A stretch of DNA of 13,312 bases from Opitutaceae bacterium. GTDB taxonomy: Bacteria; Verrucomicrobiota; Verrucomicrobiia; Opitutales; Opitutaceae. The position numbers and the translations under genes are program-made. This document shows positions 1-7,535 of this stretch, piece by piece. Below the pieces are notes generated by a model. The model worked only from the letters and a program-made list of their open reading frames with translations, did no database searches and had not been told where the DNA came from. Numbering within the stretch: position 1 is the stretch's first letter; every line of letters begins with the position of its first letter. The DNA lies in the NCBI GenBank assembly GCA_025352845.1, contig JANXSC010000152.1, forward strand, positions 1-13,312. Direction: 5' to 3'.

Positions 1-1677
1 GAGGTCGAGCGGATCGGGCGAATTGCCAAGGGACTTCGACATCTTGTGGCCCTGCGCGTCACGGATGATACCGGTGAAGTAGACGTTCTTGAACGGAATC
101 CGCTGCTCGATCGGCTGGCCCTCGTGCGTGTATTCGAGGCCGGCCATGATCATGCGCGCAACCCAGAAGAAAATGATGTCGGGTCCGGTGACGAGCGTCG
201 CGGTCGGATAGAAAAAATCGAAGCCGGCCTTCGCCATCGCGTCCTTGTCGGGCCAGCCCATCGTCGCCTGCGGCCAGAGCCACGAGCTGAACCACGTGTC
301 GAGCACGTCGTCCTCCTGCACCCAACCGTCCTTGTCGGCGGGGCCGGCGAGTGAGACGTGCACCTTCGCCGGGTCGGCGAGATCGGCGGGCGTCAGTTTT
401 TCTTTGTCGAGGCCCTTGCGATACCAGACGGGAATGCGATGCCCCCACCAGAGCTGGCGGCTGATGCACCAATCCTGGATGCCTTCGAGCCAGTGGAGAT
501 AAACCTTCGACCAGCGCTCGGGGTGAAACTTGATGTGGCCGTCGCGCACGGCGGCCTTCGCCTCCTCGACCCGCGGATATTTCAACCACCACTGCCACGT
601 GAGCCGCGGCTCGATCGGCACGTCGGCGCGCTCGGAGTAGCCGACGTTGTTCGCGTAAGGTTCCTCGGCGACGAGCGCGCCGGAGGCTTTCAACAACTCT
701 GCGGCTTTCCTGCGGCCCGCAAAACGATCGAGGCCCGCGAGCTCCTCGCCGGCGAGCGCGTTGAGTTTTCCGTCGGACTCCAGCACGTCGATGACGGGCA
801 GCTTGTGGCGCAGGCCGATCTCGAAATCGGTCTTGTCGTGCGCCGGCGTGATCTTGAGCGCGCCGGTGCCGAACTCCTTGTCGACGGCGGCGTCGGCGAT
901 GATCGGAATATCGGCTGCGGGCCCGAGGGCGCGGCGCACTTTCTTTCCAATCCAGTCCGCGTAGCGCGGGTCGTCGGGATGCACGGCGATGGCGACGTCG
1001 CCCGGAATCGTCTCGGGCCGGGTGGTCTTCACCTCGACGAACAGCCCCGGCGCATCGACGCGCTCGTAACGCACGCGATACATCGTGCCGTTGACGGGCT
1101 TCATGATCACTTCCTCGTCGGAGAGCGCGGTCTGCGAGACGGGGCACCAGTTTACCATCCGCTTGCCGCGATAGATGTGCCCCTTCTTGAAAAGATCGAC
1201 GAAGACCGTGAGCACCGCCTGCGAGTAGTGCGGGTCCATCGTGAACTGCGTGCGATCCCAGTCGCATGAAGCGCCGAGCCGGCGGAGTTGCTCAAGGATG
1301 ATGCCACCCTTTTCGTGCCGCCATTCCCAGACCTTCTCCAAGAATTTTTCGCGGCCGAAGTCGTGGCGCGTTTTCTTCTGCTTGCGGAGTTCGCGCTCGA
1401 CGACGGTCTGCGTCGCGATGCCCGCGTGGTCGGTGCCCGGCAACCAGAGCGCGGATTTTCCCTCGAGACGCGCGCGGCGAATCAAAATGTCCTGAAGCGT
1501 ATTGTTCAGCACGTGCCCCATCGTGAGGACGCCGGTAACGTTCGGCGGCGGAATGACGATGCTGTAGGGATCGCGGCCGGGCGCGACCTTGCCCGCGAAG
1601 GCCTGCGCGGCCTGCCACGCGGCATACCACTTCTTTTCAATCTCACGCGATTCGTAGCTCTTGGTAATCTCGGGCAT
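1..1677 (-). CDS. valS: Valyl-tRNA synthetase, N-terminal 559 residues (cut by left edge)
   Basis: Class I aminoacyl-tRNA synthetase that charges tRNA-Val in the cytoplasm. The frame is open from an ATG at 1677-1675 to the window edge, so 559 residues are visible of a protein usually near 880-950. Seen in order: the PPPNVTG segment followed by TMGH (residues 52-55, the HIGH signature, 1513-1524), a TDHAGIATQ segment, the editing-domain motif TTRPET (residues 218-223) followed by DVAIAVHPDDPRY, a WCISRQLWWGHRIPVWY segment in the catalytic core, and the signature KMSKS at residues 545-549 (bases 31-45). The C-terminal anticodon-binding and coiled-coil parts lie outside. No clear ribosome binding site precedes the ATG. 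It is divergent from glnD across a 306-base gap. The ValS assignment is secure; IleS and LeuS are less likely given the motif spellings. Confidence 0.96.
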   Translation of the reverse strand, partial: MPEITKSYESREIEKKWYAAWQAAQAFAGKVAPGRDPYSIVIPPPNVTGVLTMGHVLNNTLQDILIRRARLEGKSALWLPGTDHAGIATQTVVERELRKQKKTRHDFGREKFLEKVWEWRHEKGGIILEQLRRLGASCDWDRTQFTMDPHYSQAVLTVFVDLFKKGHIYRGKRMVNWCPVSQTALSDEEVIMKPVNGTMYRVRYERVDAPGLFVEVKTTRPETIPGDVAIAVHPDDPRYADWIGKKVRRALGPAADIPIIADAAVDKEFGTGALKITPAHDKTDFEIGLRHKLPVIDVLESDGKLNALAGEELAGLDRFAGRRKAAELLKASGALVAEEPYANNVGYSERADVPIEPRLTWQWWLKYPRVEEAKAAVRDGHIKFHPERWSKVYLHWLEGIQDWCISRQLWWGHRIPVWYRKGLDKEKLTPADLADPAKVHVSLAGPADKDGWVQEDDVLDTWFSSWLWPQATMGWPDKDAMAKAGFDFFYPTATLVTGPDIIFFWVARMIMAGLEYTHEGQPIEQRIPFKNVYFTGIIRDAQGHKMSKSLGNSPDPLDL

Positions 1678-1983
1678 CGGTCTGGGCTGGTGTTGAACTG
1701 CGGAGAAAACGGCGCGCCACCGTGCGAGGCAAGGCGCGAAACGGCGCGACGCGCGGGTGTGGCGGCACTCCTGCAGTTCTTGCCGGAGCAGTCGGTGCCG
1801 GAGACGTAGCGCGGTCAGCCTGACCGCGATCTCCGAATCTGCACGGGCTGGCGGCCCGGGCTGCGGCACTGCCCACGAAGCATGAAACAGACAGAGATGC
1901 GCCTGCGCCCACAGGGGCGAGACCACTTTGAACGTTGAAACTTCGACCGCGCCCGTCGTTCTTAACCGTTCGCCATTTTAGCC
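1678..1983. other. Gene-free divergent region between valS and glnD
   Basis: This 306-base gap lies between two genes read away from each other, so both promoters should be here. The most distinct structure is the perfect inverted repeat at 1810-1828. Near glnD there are two TTGAAC/TTGAAA boxes (1928-1933 and 1935-1940), but I could not place a good -10 box at the usual spacing. I see no convincing small gene, tRNA or T-box-like leader. The short minus-strand open frame ending at 1643 overlaps valS and has no family resemblance. Confidence 0.6.
1810..1828. repeat. Perfect inverted repeat, 8-base arms around GCC
   Basis: The arms CGCGGTCA and TGACCGCG flank a 3-base GCC spacer. There is no T-run on either side, so it does not look like an intrinsic terminator. 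Its place in the divergent valS/glnD region would fit a dimeric-regulator operator, but a dispersed intergenic palindrome is equally possible. The arms are seen directly; function is inferred. Confidence 0.5.
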
Positions 1984-4812
1984 ATGCCCGCCCTCATCGC
2001 CCAACGCGCCACCGAGCGCCTTACGTTTGCCGGAGACACCACCGTCCCCGGCCGGCTGGCGGCCTGCAAGGAATTCGTGCGCACGGAAATGGCCGCACTG
2101 CGCGAGCGGCACCAGGCCGGCGCCTCCGGCCTGACGATTTGCCGCGAGCGCGCCCAGATCATCGATGCGCTGCTCGCGCGGCTTTTCAATCACGCGCTCG
2201 GCACCTACCAACAGAAGCATGGCGTCGCACCCCCGCCCGTGGCCCTCGTGGCGCTCGGCGGCTATGGGCGCGGCGAGCTTTCGCCGTGGAGCGATGTCGA
2301 TGTGATGTTTCTCTTCGCCACCAAGACGAAGGCCGCCGAGGCCAAGCCGCTCCAGGAGCACCTCACTGCGGAAATCCTCTACATCCTCTGGGACTGCGGG
2401 CTCAAGGTCGGCCACGCCACGCGCACCATCGACGAGGCGTTTGCCGAGGCGCGGAAGGATATCCAGTCCAAGACCGCCATGCTGGAGGCGCGCCGCATCG
2501 CGGGCTCGGAAAAACTCTACGACACCTTCGCCCAAGCCTACCGCAGCTACTACGCGAGCGAACACCCGAAGGATTACATCACCTCCCGCATCGAGGATCA
2601 GGCGAGCCGGCGCGCGAAGTATGCCAACACGGTCTTCAACCAGGAGCCCGACATCAAGAACGGCGTCGGCGGCCTGCGCGATTACCAAAACGCCGGGTGG
2701 ATGGCGCGCGTGAAGCTCGACATCACGCGCATCGACGAGCTCGCCACGCAAAACTACCTGCGCACCGACGACCTCGCGGCCTTCCAGCGCGCCTACGATT
2801 TCCTCCTGCGCGTCCGCAACGAGCTCCACTTCATGAGCCCGCGCGCGACCGATGTCATGAACCTCGATCAGCAGCCGCTCATCGCCGAGCACCTTGGTTA
2901 CACGGAGCCCGAGATGCTCGCGCGGGTGGAGCACTTCATGCAGGACTACTACCGCGCCGCGCAGACGATCTACCGCGTGTCGCGGCTCGTCGAGGATCGG
3001 CTCGCGCTGAGTATCGGACACCGCAGCAACGGCGACAAACTCTCCTTCCGCGAAAGTCTCCTCGCCACCCGCCTCACCCGCACCAAGCGCCTCGACGGCT
3101 TCGTCCTCCGCGGTCGCGAGCTCGCCGCCGAGAAACCGGATGTCTTCCGCGCGGATCCCGTGCGGCTCATCCGCGTCTTCCGCCACCTCCAGACGCTCGA
3201 CGCCACGCTCGACTTCCACCTCGCCGACCTGATCCGGACTTCGCTCCCGCTGCTCACGCCGGAGATCGCACACTCGCCCGACGCCAACGTGAGTTTCCGC
3301 GCCATCATGTCGGAGGCCGGCGCCGTTTACCCGATCCTCACCAAGATGCACGAGCTCGCCGTGCTCGGGCTGTTCATTCCCGAGTTCGACGCCCTCACCT
3401 GCCTTGTGCAGCACGAGTATTATCACCGCTACACGGCGGACGTGCACACGCTCAGCGCCATCCGCGAACTCGACCGCATCTACACCGAGGCCGAACCCAT
3501 CACCCTCAAGTATCGCGCCGCGCTCCACGAAACGCCCGACGTCTCGCTGCTCTACCTCACCCTCCTGCTCCACGATATCGGCAAGTCCGAGGGCATCCGC
3601 GGCCACGCCGACAGCGGCGTGCGCCTCGCCGGCCCGCTGCTCGAGCGCTTCGGCGTCGCCCCCGCCGACCGTGCGCTGATCCTTTTTGTAATCGAAAAAC
3701 ACCTCGCGATGGCACGCTTCTGGCAGAAGCGGGACGTAGATGATCCCTCCACGGCCGCCGCCTTCGCCGAGCTGGTGGGCGACCCCGAGCGCCTGCGGTT
3801 CCTCTACGTCCACACGTTTTGCGACGCCCGCGGCACCGCGATGGACCTTTGGAACAGTTACAAGGACACATTGCACACTTCGCTTTACCGCTCCACCTTC
3901 GAGCGGCTGAAACACGGTGCCGCCGTCGACGCCCGACTCGAGGAAAAGAAAAACATGACCCAACAGGAACTCATCGCCAAAACGATCCCCGGGATCAGCG
4001 CCGACGAGATCACGGCGCACTTCAGCCTGCTGCCCGATCGGTATTTCATCCACACCGACGCGACCGAGATCGCGCTGCACATCCAGATGGTGAACCGGCT
4101 CCTCAAGTCGATCACCACCGCCGATTCCGTCGGCTCGCTCAAGCCCGTGATCGAGTGGAAGGACGACCTCAACCGCTCGCTCACCGTCGTCAACGTCGTC
4201 ACGTGGGACCGCGCCGGCCTCTTCTACAAGCTCGCCGGCGCCTTCAGCGTCGCCGGCCTGAGCATCCTCGGCGCCAAGGTCATCTCCCGCAACGACCACA
4301 TCGCGATCGACACCTTCTACGTCGTCGAGCCCGGCCGCGGCCCCGTGCAAAGCGCCAGTGCCCAGCAAAAATTCGCCAGCGTGATCGAGGAGGCCCTCGT
4401 CGCCAACCGCGACCTGCTGCCCGACATCATGGCGCAGGCGAAAAAAATCGCCGCCACGCGCTACCTTTCCACCGCCACCGGCGAATCGTTGCAAAGCTCG
4501 TTTCCCCCGACGGTCGACGTCTATCCCGAACTCTCCCTCCAGCGCACCATCGTCGAGGTGCAGGCCCGCGACCAGATTGGCCTCCTCTACCGCCTCGCGA
4601 AGACGATCTCCGATCACAATTTCGACATCACCTTCGCCCGCATCGGCACCGAGCGCGGCGTGGCCATCGACACCTTCCACATCGAAGCCGCCAACCACGA
4701 GCCCGTCGAAACCCCCGAGCGCCTCCAGGCCCTGCGCACCGCGCTGAACGAAGTGATCGCGCCCGCGGCCATGGCGGCACCGGCGGCGACTGTGGCCGCG
4801 GCGGGAAAATAG
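1984..4812 (+). CDS. glnD: [Protein-PII] uridylyltransferase / uridylyl-removing enzyme GlnD
   Basis: Bifunctional cytoplasmic nitrogen sensor that uridylylates PII when glutamine is low and removes UMP when it is high. It has 942 residues, within the family range. Seen in order: a nucleotidyltransferase motif GGYGRGELS (residues 92-100) followed by DVD at 104-106, the metal-binding acidic pair; a central helical region; an HD phosphohydrolase domain with LLLHDIGKSEG, the HD pair being residues 530-531; and two C-terminal ACT domains, starting near 738 (WDRAGLFYKLAGAFSVAG) and 857 (ARDQIGLLYRLAKTISDHN). Both active sites look intact. An in-frame TAA at 1963-1965 leaves this ATG as the natural start, with no obvious Shine-Dalgarno sequence. 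A histidine kinase follows on the same strand 102 bases downstream. No PII or glutamine synthetase gene lies in the window. Confidence 0.96.
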   Translation: MPALIAQRATERLTFAGDTTVPGRLAACKEFVRTEMAALRERHQAGASGLTICRERAQIIDALLARLFNHALGTYQQKHGVAPPPVALVALGGYGRGELSPWSDVDVMFLFATKTKAAEAKPLQEHLTAEILYILWDCGLKVGHATRTIDEAFAEARKDIQSKTAMLEARRIAGSEKLYDTFAQAYRSYYASEHPKDYITSRIEDQASRRAKYANTVFNQEPDIKNGVGGLRDYQNAGWMARVKLDITRIDELATQNYLRTDDLAAFQRAYDFLLRVRNELHFMSPRATDVMNLDQQPLIAEHLGYTEPEMLARVEHFMQDYYRAAQTIYRVSRLVEDRLALSIGHRSNGDKLSFRESLLATRLTRTKRLDGFVLRGRELAAEKPDVFRADPVRLIRVFRHLQTLDATLDFHLADLIRTSLPLLTPEIAHSPDANVSFRAIMSEAGAVYPILTKMHELAVLGLFIPEFDALTCLVQHEYYHRYTADVHTLSAIRELDRIYTEAEPITLKYRAALHETPDVSLLYLTLLLHDIGKSEGIRGHADSGVRLAGPLLERFGVAPADRALILFVIEKHLAMARFWQKRDVDDPSTAAAFAELVGDPERLRFLYVHTFCDARGTAMDLWNSYKDTLHTSLYRSTFERLKHGAAVDARLEEKKNMTQQELIAKTIPGISADEITAHFSLLPDRYFIHTDATEIALHIQMVNRLLKSITTADSVGSLKPVIEWKDDLNRSLTVVNVVTWDRAGLFYKLAGAFSVAGLSILGAKVISRNDHIAIDTFYVVEPGRGPVQSASAQQKFASVIEEALVANRDLLPDIMAQAKKIAATRYLSTATGESLQSSFPPTVDVYPELSLQRTIVEVQARDQIGLLYRLAKTISDHNFDITFARIGTERGVAIDTFHIEAANHEPVETPERLQALRTALNEVIAPAAMAAPAATVAAAGK

Positions 4813-4842
4813 GTTTGCCCCTACCGGACTGCCGGAACCCCA

Positions 4843-4859
4843 ATCCGGGAATCCCGGAT
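4843..4859. repeat. Perfect inverted repeat in glnD-kinase gap
   Basis: The arms ATCCGGG and CCCGGAT flank the loop AAT, about 30 bases after the glnD stop. No T-run follows. It may weakly terminate or stabilise the glnD transcript, or be a dispersed palindrome. If it does not terminate, glnD and the kinase could be co-transcribed. Confidence 0.4.
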
Positions 4860-4897
4860 CGCCCGACCATGTCCCGCGTCGCATTCAAAACCCGTTT

Positions 4898-4902
4898 GAG
4901 GA
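4898..4902 (+). promoter_or_regulatory. Shine-Dalgarno-like GAGGA for the GAF histidine kinase
   Basis: GAGGA lies 12 bases before the GTG at 4915. An in-frame TGA at 4897-4899 excludes longer starts. The next ATG codons lie inside the first GAF domain. The spacing is rather long, so support for the GTG start is moderate. Confidence 0.45.
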
Positions 4903-4914
4903 CTTACCTTCGCC

Positions 4915-6654
4915 GTGCCCGCTAGCCCCGCCGCGTCGTCCAGCCCACCGGCCACCGGTCACCCTGCCCCGGTTTCCGAAATTTTCTACCGGCTCGCTTC
5001 CCTCGCGACGCGGAGCGCGGACGCCAAGGGCGCGATGCGCGAGATGCTCCCGCTTCTCGCGAACGCCTTCGGCGCCGACGCCGGCTCGATTGGCCTGCTC
5101 AGTCCCGACACCGGCCGGATCGAAATCGAAGTCTGGATCGGTGCGGGGACCGAGGACGACGCTTCGCATGGGTTGGCACTCGGCCACGGCATCACCGGCT
5201 GGTGCGTGCTCAACCACCGCTCGCTCCTCGTGCCCGATGTGACGACCGAGCCGCGCTACATCGCGGTGCGGCCCACCGCCCGGTGCGAGATGGCCGCGCC
5301 GATTCAGGATGGCGATCAGGTGATCGGCGTCATCGATCTCGAAAGCGATCGCGTGGGCGGGTTTACCCCGGCGGACCTCACGCTCCTGGAGCAATTCGCC
5401 GCGGAGGCGGCGCGCGTTTTGCAACGGCTCTGGGAATTGGCTCACCTAAAGAACAAGGCACGACAACTTGAGTCGCTCATCACCGCCGGTCAGTCGCTCG
5501 TCACCAAGTTCGAGTCGCAGGATCTCTTCGAAACGCTCACGCGCGAGGCGCGCCGCATGATGCAGGCCCGCGCGTGCGCCCTCTACCTGCACGACGCCGC
5601 CAAGGGCACCGTGCGCTGCGCGGCGCTGGCGCACGACGAAGCGCCGCCGCTGCCCGCCGGCGATCTCGACGTCGAGGCCTGCCTCGTGGCCTCACCCATC
5701 CGCACCCGTCGGCAGGTGTGGTTCGCCGACATCCAATCGCCCGAATTCCGCGAGCTGCTCGATCTCCCGGCGGATCCGGCGCTGCGCTCCGTCTTGGCCA
5801 GCCCGATGATTTCCGAGGGCGAAGTCCTCGGCGTCGTCGCGATTTTCACCGACCGCGTGCACCGCTTCGACAACGACGAGAAACGCCTCTGCGCCGCGCT
5901 CGCCAGCCTCGGCACCGTCGCGCTCGAAAACGCCCGGCTCTACGCCCGCGTTTTCCAAAGCGAGGAGGTGCTGCGGAAAAACGAGCGCCTTACCACCCTC
6001 GGCCTTCTCGCCGCCGAGATCGCGCACGAAATCCGCAATCCTCTCACCGTGCTCAAGCTCCTGCACGGCGGCCTCGGCCTCGATTTCCCCGACGGCGATC
6101 CGCGGCGCACCGACATCCGCGTCATCGGCGAAAAATTGGATCAGTTGGAAGCGATCGTCACGCGTGTGCTCGGCTTCGCGCAGGCCCCATCGAGCCTGCA
6201 CTCGCGCTGGGCACTCGCCGACATCGTCGCCGACACGCTGCTGCTCGTGCGCCTGAAGCTCACCCAGAACAAGGTTGCGGTCACGGTGCATGCTCCCGCC
6301 GAACCACTGGTCGTCGAAGCCCACAAGGGCCAGATCCAACAGGTGGTGCTCAACCTCCTGATCAACGCGATGCACGCCATGCCCGACGGCGGCAAAATCA
6401 CCGTGGCCTTCGCCACGGAAATGCGTCCCGGGCCCGCGCTCGCCCATCTCGATATCACCGACACCGGCACCGGCGTCGATGCGTCGCTCCGCGCGCGAAT
6501 CTTCGATTCGTTTCTCTCCGGTCGCCCCGACGGCACCGGCCTCGGCCTCGCGATCGCGAAACGCATCCTCGTCAGCCACCACGGCGACATCGCGCTGCGC
6601 GAAACCAGTCCCGCCGGCACGACGATGCGCGTCACGCTGCCCCTCGCCCGATGA
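4915..6654 (+). CDS. Soluble GAF-GAF sensor histidine kinase
   Basis: A 579-residue two-component kinase starting at GTG. Seen in order: a Pro/Ala-rich leader (1-20); a first GAF domain (about 21-170, with GHGITGWCVLNHRSLLVPDV and a GVIDLES core); a second GAF domain (about 185-340, with VLGVVAIFTDR); then the kinase core. The H-box is AAEIAHEIRNPL with the phospho-acceptor His371. The N-box is NLLINA at 480-485, the G1 box DTGTG begins at Asp516, and the G2 box GTGLGLAIA begins at Gly540. There is no transmembrane segment or signal peptide, so it should sense a cytoplasmic ligand or redox cue; the GAF ligand cannot be read from sequence. The H-box style resembles NtrB/AtoS-like kinases. Together with the glnD neighbour this hints at nitrogen control, which is inference only. 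No response regulator is in the window. The stop overlaps the next gene (ATGA), implying translational coupling. Confidence 0.9.
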   Translation: MPASPAASSSPPATGHPAPVSEIFYRLASLATRSADAKGAMREMLPLLANAFGADAGSIGLLSPDTGRIEIEVWIGAGTEDDASHGLALGHGITGWCVLNHRSLLVPDVTTEPRYIAVRPTARCEMAAPIQDGDQVIGVIDLESDRVGGFTPADLTLLEQFAAEAARVLQRLWELAHLKNKARQLESLITAGQSLVTKFESQDLFETLTREARRMMQARACALYLHDAAKGTVRCAALAHDEAPPLPAGDLDVEACLVASPIRTRRQVWFADIQSPEFRELLDLPADPALRSVLASPMISEGEVLGVVAIFTDRVHRFDNDEKRLCAALASLGTVALENARLYARVFQSEEVLRKNERLTTLGLLAAEIAHEIRNPLTVLKLLHGGLGLDFPDGDPRRTDIRVIGEKLDQLEAIVTRVLGFAQAPSSLHSRWALADIVADTLLLVRLKLTQNKVAVTVHAPAEPLVVEAHKGQIQQVVLNLLINAMHAMPDGGKITVAFATEMRPGPALAHLDITDTGTGVDASLRARIFDSFLSGRPDGTGLGLAIAKRILVSHHGDIALRETSPAGTTMRVTLPLAR

Positions 6655-6836
6655 CGGCCACCCCGCGCGCGCGCCAGAAACGCACCCTCGTCGCCCTGGC
6701 GATTTTGCTCATCGGCGGCGGCGCGTGCGTGCTCCTGCTGTTGGCGCGCATGCCGCTCCCGCTGCGTATTCTCGTCGGGCTCGGCGACATCGTCGCCGGC
6801 TGCGGGCTGCTCGTGCTGGTGCGGCAGAAATTTTAG
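6651..6836 (+). CDS. Small two-helix membrane protein coupled to the kinase
   Basis: A 61-residue protein that starts in the ATGA overlap with the kinase stop codon, a classic translational coupling arrangement. It has a basic N-terminus (RARQKR, residues 6-11), then a hydrophobic helix at about 12-31, a short loop with MPLPLR, a second helix at about 39-57, and a short RQKF end. The positive-inside pattern suggests both termini in the cytoplasm. I recognise no family. Its partner kinase is soluble, so one idea is that this protein tethers the kinase to the membrane or gives it membrane input; that is speculation from context. The frame, overlap and hydrophobicity make it a likely real gene despite its size. 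Confidence 0.72.
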   Translation: MTATPRARQKRTLVALAILLIGGGACVLLLLARMPLPLRILVGLGDIVAGCGLLVLVRQKF

Positions 6837-6878
6837 GCGCGACCGCTGGGCGGGCAGCCCCGCCAGTGGCCGGGCCTA
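6837..6878 (-). repeat. 42-base palindromic element A, possible bidirectional terminator
   Basis: Imperfect hairpin: arm CCGCTGGGCGG (6843-6853), loop GCAGCC, arm CCGCCAGTGG (6860-6869), pairing over 10 base pairs with one bulged G and one G-T wobble. It lies between two convergent genes, 6 bases after the small membrane gene stop and 6 bases from the stop of the ACT gene, so it could terminate both. There is no strong T-run. On the minus strand it begins with the TAG stop of the ACT gene and ends GGTCGCGC. It resembles element B at 7493-7535. Confidence 0.55.
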
Positions 6879-7403
6879 CAGGCGCGGCTGCAATTTCAAG
6901 TCCACCATCAAGTCCGCCGCGAGCATTTCCAGATCGGCGCGCACGGTCGCGAGCTTCACGCCCGCGGGCACGAGCACGGTCGCCCGCGCCTGAAACAAAG
7001 TCCCGCCGCCCATCGGCGCGCTCACGCGCTCGGAGGTGAGCTCCTCGACGTTGACGCCGTGCGCCGCAAACACGCCCGACACGCTGCGCAAAATCCCCGG
7101 CCGGTCCGTGCCCACCAGTTCCAAGATCGCCACCGCTCCGGCCGCCTGCGCCGCCTCCCCACTGGTCTCGGCATGCACGATCACGCGCAGGCCCTCGCCC
7201 TCCAGGCGGTGCAGCGCCCCGATGAGTTCATCGACGCGCGCCGCCGCCACCTCGACGCGCAGGAGGCCGGCGAATTGCCCGCCGAGGTGGCACATCCGGC
7301 TCTCGAGCCAGTTGCCACCGTGGTCTGCCACGCGCGAAGCTACCAGCCGCACCAAGCCGGGCCGGTCGGCGCCGATTACCGTCATCACAAGAGTCGCAAG
7401 CAT
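6876..7403 (-). CDS. Double-ACT-domain regulator, GcvR-like
   Basis: A 175-residue protein made of two ACT domains: residues 1-75 (VIGADRPGLVRLVASRVADH, then GGNWLESRMCHLGGQFAGLLRVEV) and about 90-170 (ELVGTDRPGILRSVSGVFAAHG, then VNVEELTSERVSAP). This two-ACT layout, with ADRPGLV and the NWLESRM segment, matches the GcvR family (glycine cleavage system transcriptional repressor and relatives), which act through protein contact and amino-acid binding rather than by binding DNA. Outside enterobacteria the role of such proteins is usually unproven, so I give no gene symbol. The start is ATG at 7403-7401, and an in-frame stop at 7452-7454 limits extension. No clear ribosome binding site is visible. 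It lies downstream of the HNH gene on the same strand, 129 bases away, and is convergent with the kinase operon. Confidence 0.85.
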   Translation of the reverse strand: MLATLVMTVIGADRPGLVRLVASRVADHGGNWLESRMCHLGGQFAGLLRVEVAAARVDELIGALHRLEGEGLRVIVHAETSGEAAQAAGAVAILELVGTDRPGILRSVSGVFAAHGVNVEELTSERVSAPMGGGTLFQARATVLVPAGVKLATVRADLEMLAADLMVDLKLQPRL

Positions 7404-7457
7404 GACGAAAACGTGAGCGGCGATTTTGGCGCGGGCAATCCCGCAATCGCGTCAACA

Positions 7458-7471
7458 CGCGCGCGCGCGCG
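7458..7471. repeat. (CG)7 dinucleotide tract
   Basis: Seven uninterrupted CG repeats lie within an alternating purine-pyrimidine run from 7455 to 7471, about 55 bases upstream of the ACT gene start. Such tracts can adopt Z-DNA under negative supercoiling and are prone to slippage. Nothing in the sequence shows a function. Confidence 0.6.
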
Positions 7472-7492
7472 GGATGCGGTGGATTTTATTTC

Positions 7493-7535
7493 GCGCGGCC
7501 ACAGGGCGGGACGCCTCGTCCACTGCGGGCGGCTA
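7493..7535 (-). repeat. 43-base palindromic element B at the HNH gene 3' end
   Basis: The core hairpin is GGACG-CCT-CGTCC at 7509-7521, with further imperfect GC-rich pairing outside it. On the minus strand it starts with the TAG stop codon of the HNH gene and ends GGCCGCGC. Aligned with element A (6837-6878) it shares CA-TGG near the start, CCCGCCC in the middle and CGCGC at the end, roughly two thirds identity over the last 33 positions by eye. It is likely a dispersed intergenic repeat that could act as a transcript end. Confidence 0.5.

Noticed and set aside
59..1269. Long frames of 402 and 303 codons overlapping valS
   Set aside because: The valS frame carries all class I synthetase motifs; the others are Arg/Ala-rich shadows without family features.
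1928..1966. TTGAAC/TTGAAA boxes as glnD promoter
   Set aside because: No acceptable -10 hexamer at 16-18 bases; CTTAAC is at 20 bases and matches poorly.
1978..4884. A 968-codon open frame antisense to all of glnD
   Set aside because: Its translation is low in complexity (Glu/Val/Gly/Arg) and mirrors glnD codon bias in GC-rich DNA; glnD has every family motif, so the antisense frame is a shadow.
4869..4925. An 18-codon frame (MSRVAFKTRLRTYLRRAR) overlapping the kinase GTG start, possible leader peptide
   Set aside because: No ribosome binding site and no attenuator-like structure; it is too short to support from one sequence.
7427..7455. TTGACG on the minus strand as -35 box for the ACT gene
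   Set aside because: The best -10-like sequence (CAAAAT) lies 21 bases away, too far for a normal sigma-70 promoter.
7228..7458. Alternative 76-codon frame starting upstream of the ACT gene
   Set aside because: It is out of frame with the two ACT domains and has no recognisable content.
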